From JAAFIP01 sp043778205 (lineage in GTDB: Bacteria > Pseudomonadota > Gammaproteobacteria > Burkholderiales > Burkholderiaceae_C): a stretch of DNA of 9,531 nucleotides. The notes beneath the pieces were generated by a model that was given only the letters and a program-made list of their open reading frames with translations, was not told the DNA's origin and did no database searches. Shown here in pieces: positions 5,921-9,531 of this stretch. The stretch covers positions 1-9,531 of the forward strand of contig JAYWGO010000195.1 of NCBI GenBank assembly GCA_043778205.1, given 5' to 3'. Position numbers and translations under genes: made by a program. How positions within the stretch are numbered: the stretch's first letter is position 1; the number at the start of each line of letters is the position of its first letter.

Positions 5921-7630
5921 ATGCTGCGAATTACCAGTGCTCAGATCAATCCTACGATAGGTGACATTACAGGAAACATTGCATTGATGCTGCAAGCCGC
6001 ACGCAAGGCCAGAGAGGACAACGCGGCGTTGGTAGTATTCCCTGAGATGAGCTTGACGGCCTATTATCCAGGCGATTTGCTTGACGATGCCCATTTTCAA
6101 CAGCGCGTTGCGCATGGAGTAGGCCAACTGCTGCTTGCCAGCAGAGAGACTCCCCATCTATATTGGGTGGTGGGTGCGCCTATGCAACGTACGGGGGTTG
6201 GCAAACAGTTTCATAACGCATTGCTTGTACTTAAGAACGGCGAAATAGTATTGCAATATGCCAAGCAGCTATTGCCCACCTACAATATTTTTGATGAGCG
6301 ACGCCATTTTGAACCCGGCTCAGATGTTGCACGGGTACTACGCATTGGGGATGTGCAAATCGGCTTGATGATTTGCGAAGATGGTTGGAACGATGACGGA
6401 CAAGACTACCTCGTCAATCCTTTCCAGCGTATCGCAGATGCAGCCCCAGATCTTGTCGTTTCCATCAATGCAAGCCCTAGCAATATTGGCAAACGCGAGC
6501 AGCGCTTGGGTGTATTTACCAAAGCTTGTTCACACCACAACCTGCCTCTTTTGTACGTTAATCAAGTAGGTGGACATGACCAACTGGTGTACGACGGTGG
6601 CTCGTTCGCAGTCAATGCACAGGGTGTTGTAGTTTTTGAAGCGAAGCGCTTCGTTCAAGATGTGACAACCTTAAGCTTTGACCCTCATAGCCGCCATTTT
6701 TTGTCGTCTACAGGCGACGAACTGTCAGCAGTTGAAGCAGCGGGTTTACCAACCATGGAATTTTACAGACAGCAAATTGTGCTGGGCCTCAAGGACTATG
6801 CGCGCCGATGCGGTTTTACCAAAGCAGTGGTGGGCTGTTCGGGAGGCATTGATTCTGCACTCACACTTGTGCTGGCAGTACAAGCGCTTGGTGCAGATAA
6901 TGTGGTGGGTATCACGATGCCTTCTAAATTTTCAAGCGAAGGCAGTGTCTCGGATTCGGTAGTTTTATGCCGGAATTTAGGTATTAAGCTCATAGAGCAT
7001 CCGATTAAAGACATCGTAAATTCGTTTGAAAACGCGTTTCATTTGGCTTTTGACAGCAATCTTGCGGGCATCGCATTGGAAAATTTGCAGGCAAGAGTGC
7101 GTGGTACAACACTAATGGAGTACTCCAACAGTTTCGGCCATCTGCTTTTAACCACCGGCAATAAAAGTGAAGTTTCTGTAGGGTACTGTACGCTGTACGG
7201 TGATACCAACGGTGGGCTGGGTTTGATTGGCGATTTGTACAAAACGGAAATCTTTGAGCTTTGCCGTCATTTGAATGTATCAGCTGGGCGCGAGCTGATT
7301 CCCTCGGCGATCATTGATAAGCCACCCTCTGCTGAGCTGGCCCCTGACCAAAAAGACACTGACAGTCTGCCGCCGTATGAGCTGCTTGATGAAATACTGA
7401 AATATCTGGTGGAAGGGAACCGTCTACCAGCCTGGGAAAGTGAGCGTGCAAGCGCTCAGATGGTCAGTTTGAATGCCACTGAACAAGGGGCAGCTCTGAT
7501 TGCAAGAATCCAGAAAATGATCGCCCGTAACGAATACAAGCGCAGGCAGGCTCCTCCTGTTTTGCGTGTTCGTGGTAAGGCATTTGGCAGTGGCCGCCAA
7601 GTGCCTATCGCGGCGGTTCAGTACGCTTAG
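5921..7630 (+). CDS. nadE: Glutamine-dependent NAD+ synthetase
   Basis: Amidates nicotinate adenine dinucleotide to NAD with ATP, taking ammonia from glutamine. 569 residues in two domains. The N-terminal nitrilase-type glutaminase (about 1-265) has the Glu-Lys-Cys triad as Glu42 (FPEMSLT), Lys115 (YAKQLLPTYNIFDE) and Cys152 (MICEDGW). The C-terminal synthetase (about 280-569) has the PP-loop GCSGGIDSAL (305-314), then TTGNKSEVSVGYCTLYGD and GLIGDLYKTEIF. This is the compact bacterial glutamine-dependent form, unlike the ammonia-only E. coli NadE of about 275 residues. The ATG has AAGGA 7 bases upstream and lies 37 bp after pncB, consistent with one operon. The Francisella-type variant that uses NMN instead cannot be excluded from motifs alone, but pncA and pncB next door indicate the deamidated route. 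Confidence 0.97.
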   Translation: MLRITSAQINPTIGDITGNIALMLQAARKAREDNAALVVFPEMSLTAYYPGDLLDDAHFQQRVAHGVGQLLLASRETPHLYWVVGAPMQRTGVGKQFHNALLVLKNGEIVLQYAKQLLPTYNIFDERRHFEPGSDVARVLRIGDVQIGLMICEDGWNDDGQDYLVNPFQRIADAAPDLVVSINASPSNIGKREQRLGVFTKACSHHNLPLLYVNQVGGHDQLVYDGGSFAVNAQGVVVFEAKRFVQDVTTLSFDPHSRHFLSSTGDELSAVEAAGLPTMEFYRQQIVLGLKDYARRCGFTKAVVGCSGGIDSALTLVLAVQALGADNVVGITMPSKFSSEGSVSDSVVLCRNLGIKLIEHPIKDIVNSFENAFHLAFDSNLAGIALENLQARVRGTTLMEYSNSFGHLLLTTGNKSEVSVGYCTLYGDTNGGLGLIGDLYKTEIFELCRHLNVSAGRELIPSAIIDKPPSAELAPDQKDTDSLPPYELLDEILKYLVEGNRLPAWESERASAQMVSLNATEQGAALIARIQKMIARNEYKRRQAPPVLRVRGKAFGSGRQVPIAAVQYA

Positions 7631-7656
7631 TTAATCACTACTCACACAGCAATACT

Positions 7657-8679
7657 ATGTCAGAACTTACTTCTACAGCCCTAATTATTGGTCGCTGGCA
7701 ACTGTTTCACAAAGGGCACGAGAGTTTGCTCAAGGAAGCTCTCAATGCAGCCTCCGAGGTGATCGTAGTTATAGGCTCTGCCTACCGATCCCGTGACGTT
7801 AGGAACCCATTTACTTGGGAAGAGCGCAAAGCCATGGTGCAAGCTACCTTAGTACCAACTGACCTAGCGCGCGTTAAGTTTTTACCTGTTCGTGATTACT
7901 TTGACGATGAGCGCTGGAATAACGCTGTGCGTAAAGGGGTGGATCAGCTTACGAAAACAAGTAGCAAGGTGGTCTTGCTAGGCTTTAAGAAAGATGCCAG
8001 CAGCTATTATTTGGATAACTTTCCAAGCTGGATTTACAAAAGCATCGAACAAGTTATTGACATCGATGCAACCTCACTTCGCAATGTGTATTTCGAAGGC
8101 GCAGAACCAGATGCGCGACTGTCAGTACTTAAGCCGCACGTAAGCCAACAAGTTGTGGATTACTTGCAAGCATGGTCACGTTTACCTGTGTATGCACAAC
8201 GAATGCACGAGCACTTGGCTGTGGTTGCTTATCGCAAGCGGTGGACGGGCGAGGCCTACCTAACTGCTGACGCTGTCGTTGTGGTAGACAAGCATGTCCT
8301 TTTAGTGCGCCGAGGCGGCAATGTCGGATATGGGCAGTGGGCACTACCAGGCGGTTTTGTAGACAAGGACGAGCGTTTTTACCTGGCTTGCTTGCGAGAG
8401 CTAGAGGAAGAAACGGGTTTAAAAATGCTCGGATCAACTATGAAACAAGCTTGCAAGGCGCAGCAGATTTTCGATCACCCACTGCGAAGTGCCCGAGGGC
8501 GCCTGATTACGATGGCGTATTTTTTTGACTTGGGTCACATGCGTTTACCTGAGGTTAAAGGTGCAGACGATGCGATGGAGGCCAAATGGATACCTCTAAT
8601 TGAGCTGCCGAAACTAGAGGATCAGCTGTTTGAAGACCATGCTGCAATCCTAGACAAGTTTGTGGGCGTGTACGAATAA
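7657..8679 (+). CDS. nadM: Bifunctional NMN adenylyltransferase / Nudix ADP-ribose pyrophosphatase (NadM-Nudix type)
   Basis: 340 residues, a fusion of two enzymes. The N-terminal archaeal-type NMNAT (about 1-175) shows IIGRWQLFHKGH (10-21, HxGH motif) and DATSLR (137-142). The C-terminal Nudix domain (about 200-340) has LPGGFVDKDE and an intact catalytic box ending RELEEETGL (247-255), with all canonical acidic residues. Known homologues in Synechocystis and Francisella join ATP with NMN to form NAD and hydrolyse ADP-ribose to AMP and ribose 5-phosphate. The intact box contrasts with the degenerate one in the NrtR protein of this locus. The gene starts 26 bp after nadE; no convincing Shine-Dalgarno precedes the ATG, so translation may depend on coupling. 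Together with the kinase-fused NadR it gives the cell two NMNAT-type proteins at one locus. Whether it also accepts NaMN decides whether it can serve the PncB-NadE route. Confidence 0.94.
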   Translation: MSELTSTALIIGRWQLFHKGHESLLKEALNAASEVIVVIGSAYRSRDVRNPFTWEERKAMVQATLVPTDLARVKFLPVRDYFDDERWNNAVRKGVDQLTKTSSKVVLLGFKKDASSYYLDNFPSWIYKSIEQVIDIDATSLRNVYFEGAEPDARLSVLKPHVSQQVVDYLQAWSRLPVYAQRMHEHLAVVAYRKRWTGEAYLTADAVVVVDKHVLLVRRGGNVGYGQWALPGGFVDKDERFYLACLRELEEETGLKMLGSTMKQACKAQQIFDHPLRSARGRLITMAYFFDLGHMRLPEVKGADDAMEAKWIPLIELPKLEDQLFEDHAAILDKFVGVYE

Positions 8680-8718
8680 GCTTGGGTGCGGACTTAACTG
8701 AAGTCTTTTAGGAGTCGT

Positions 8719-9330
8719 ATGGGCAAGAAAATTATTGCATTAGATGCTGACGGCGTTTTGCTGGATTACAACTTAGCTTATGCACGTGCATGGCAACGTG
8801 CTTTTGGTCAATACCCTAGCGAAAAAGAGCCTAGCGCCTATTGGGCGATTGATCGGTGGAATGTTGCACGCTTGGTAGATGAGGACTTGGCCAAATTTAA
8901 ACGATGCTTCGACGAGTTATTCTGGTCTTCAATACCTGCTTTGGGCGGTGCTCTAGAGGCGTGTAAATCTTTGGACGCAGCAGGTTTTGAACTAGTTTGC
9001 GTCACTGCTTTGGCGGCAGAATTTGGTGTTGCCCGCCAGGAGAACCTGCTCCGCCTCGGTTTTCCAATACATAAGGTTTATACAGCCAACACTGATTGCA
9101 CTGATCGCAGTCCTAAAGCTGACGTGCTAAATGCCCTGAAGCCAGTGGCATTTGTAGATGATTACTTGCCTTTTTTGCGTGGAATAGACAACGGTATTCA
9201 TTCAGCGCTAATTCACCGCAGTGCCACTAAATCGCCGAACACGGGTGAGTTTGTCTGCGCTGTGGCGTCACAACACGATGACTTAGGAGAGTTCGCACGT
9301 TTTTGGTTGGCCAAGAATAACCACTCTTAA
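8719..9330 (+). CDS. HAD-superfamily hydrolase, probable phosphatase of unknown substrate
   Basis: 203 residues with the four HAD motifs: DADGVLLD with nucleophile Asp9 and Asp11 (motif I), CVTAL with Thr96 (motif II), SPKADVL with Lys133 (motif III) and VDDY with Asp147-Asp148 (motif IV). About 80 residues between motifs I and II form a small helical cap. The Asp-x-Asp pair with general acid Asp11 suggests a phosphatase rather than a phosphonatase or dehalogenase. The size resembles HAD nucleotidases. It starts 39 bp after nadM with a strong AGGAG 5-6 bases before the ATG and no clear terminator between, so it is probably the last gene of the NAD salvage operon. A role in dephosphorylating NMN, NaMN, AMP or a damaged nicotinamide nucleotide would fit the company it keeps, but nothing in the sequence fixes the substrate. 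I do not recognise a named gene. Confidence 0.8.
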   Translation: MGKKIIALDADGVLLDYNLAYARAWQRAFGQYPSEKEPSAYWAIDRWNVARLVDEDLAKFKRCFDELFWSSIPALGGALEACKSLDAAGFELVCVTALAAEFGVARQENLLRLGFPIHKVYTANTDCTDRSPKADVLNALKPVAFVDDYLPFLRGIDNGIHSALIHRSATKSPNTGEFVCAVASQHDDLGEFARFWLAKNNHS

Positions 9331-9531
9331 AAAATTGAATGTTAAGCGGCGTAGCAACAGCAACTCCAAGAAGCGCTGGGATACTACTGATATTAGATGA
9401 GGTAGCGATAAGTTAGACTGTCAAATGACTGAACATGGGAGTGTCAGCATTTCTGTGTGTGAGGCGGCTTAGGGTTTATCCACGCAGGTGTGCGCTTGTG
9501 GGTAACGCGCGGCCCTTCAAGGCCGCACGCG
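9331..9531. other. Right-end stretch with no recognised gene
   Basis: No convincing coding frame, RNA gene or T-tailed terminator is seen after the HAD gene. The last bases turn GC-rich and hold an inverted repeat, GCGGCC (9509-9514) and GGCCGC (9521-9526) around the loop CTTCAA. The window stops five bases after it, so a following T-run, which would make it a terminator, cannot be judged. Confidence 0.5.

Noticed and set aside
8691..8709. GACTT-loop-AAGTC followed by TTTT, between nadM and the HAD gene
   Set aside because: The stem has only five base pairs and is not GC-rich, and it sits just before the HAD ribosome binding site; too weak to call a terminator.
9476..9484. DnaA-box-like TTATCCACG
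   Set aside because: A single 8-of-9 match with no cluster of boxes, AT-rich unwinding region or dnaA/dnaN nearby; likely chance.

Overview
The window looks like chromosomal DNA from a betaproteobacterium, most likely in or near the Comamonadaceae (order Burkholderiales). This rests on the GroES and GroEL protein sequences, the groES-groEL order with a CIRCE operator in front, and a moderate, roughly 50% GC content. The genus is an inference and was not tested. I see no insertion sequence, phage gene, CRISPR array, tRNA or rRNA. All genes are intact except groEL, which runs off the left edge.

Layout. Bases 1-1274 hold the chaperonin operon on the minus strand: the groEL 5' part, groES, a leader of about 130 nt, and a sigma70/sigma32-like promoter whose start region sits in a perfect CIRCE inverted repeat. 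Bases 1313-3653 hold a second minus-strand operon: an NrtR-type Nudix regulator, a PnuC nicotinamide riboside transporter, and a NadR-like NMN adenylyltransferase/ribosylnicotinamide kinase. Bases 3780-9330 hold a divergent plus-strand operon: nicotinamidase (pncA), nicotinate phosphoribosyltransferase (pncB), glutamine-dependent NAD synthetase (nadE), a fused NMN adenylyltransferase/Nudix protein (nadM type), and an uncharacterised HAD-family hydrolase. The AT-rich 126-bp gap between the two nad arms carries adjacent perfect inverted repeats. One of them overlaps the -35 box of a good promoter for nrtR. Bases 9331-9531 hold no gene that I can recognise.

How the genes fit together. The cluster is an almost complete NAD salvage module. 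Nicotinamide is deamidated (PncA), converted to NaMN (PncB), and after an adenylyl transfer is amidated to NAD (NadE). Nicotinamide riboside is imported (PnuC), phosphorylated to NMN (NadR kinase domain) and adenylylated to NAD (NadR and/or NadM). The Nudix domain of NadM should hydrolyse ADP-ribose, which is a known effector of some NrtR regulators, so regulator and effector-removing enzyme are encoded on opposite arms of the same locus. The most useful open points are the candidate NrtR operators, the lack of a separate nadD with two NMNAT-domain proteins present, and the HAD gene at the end of the operon, whose role is unknown.
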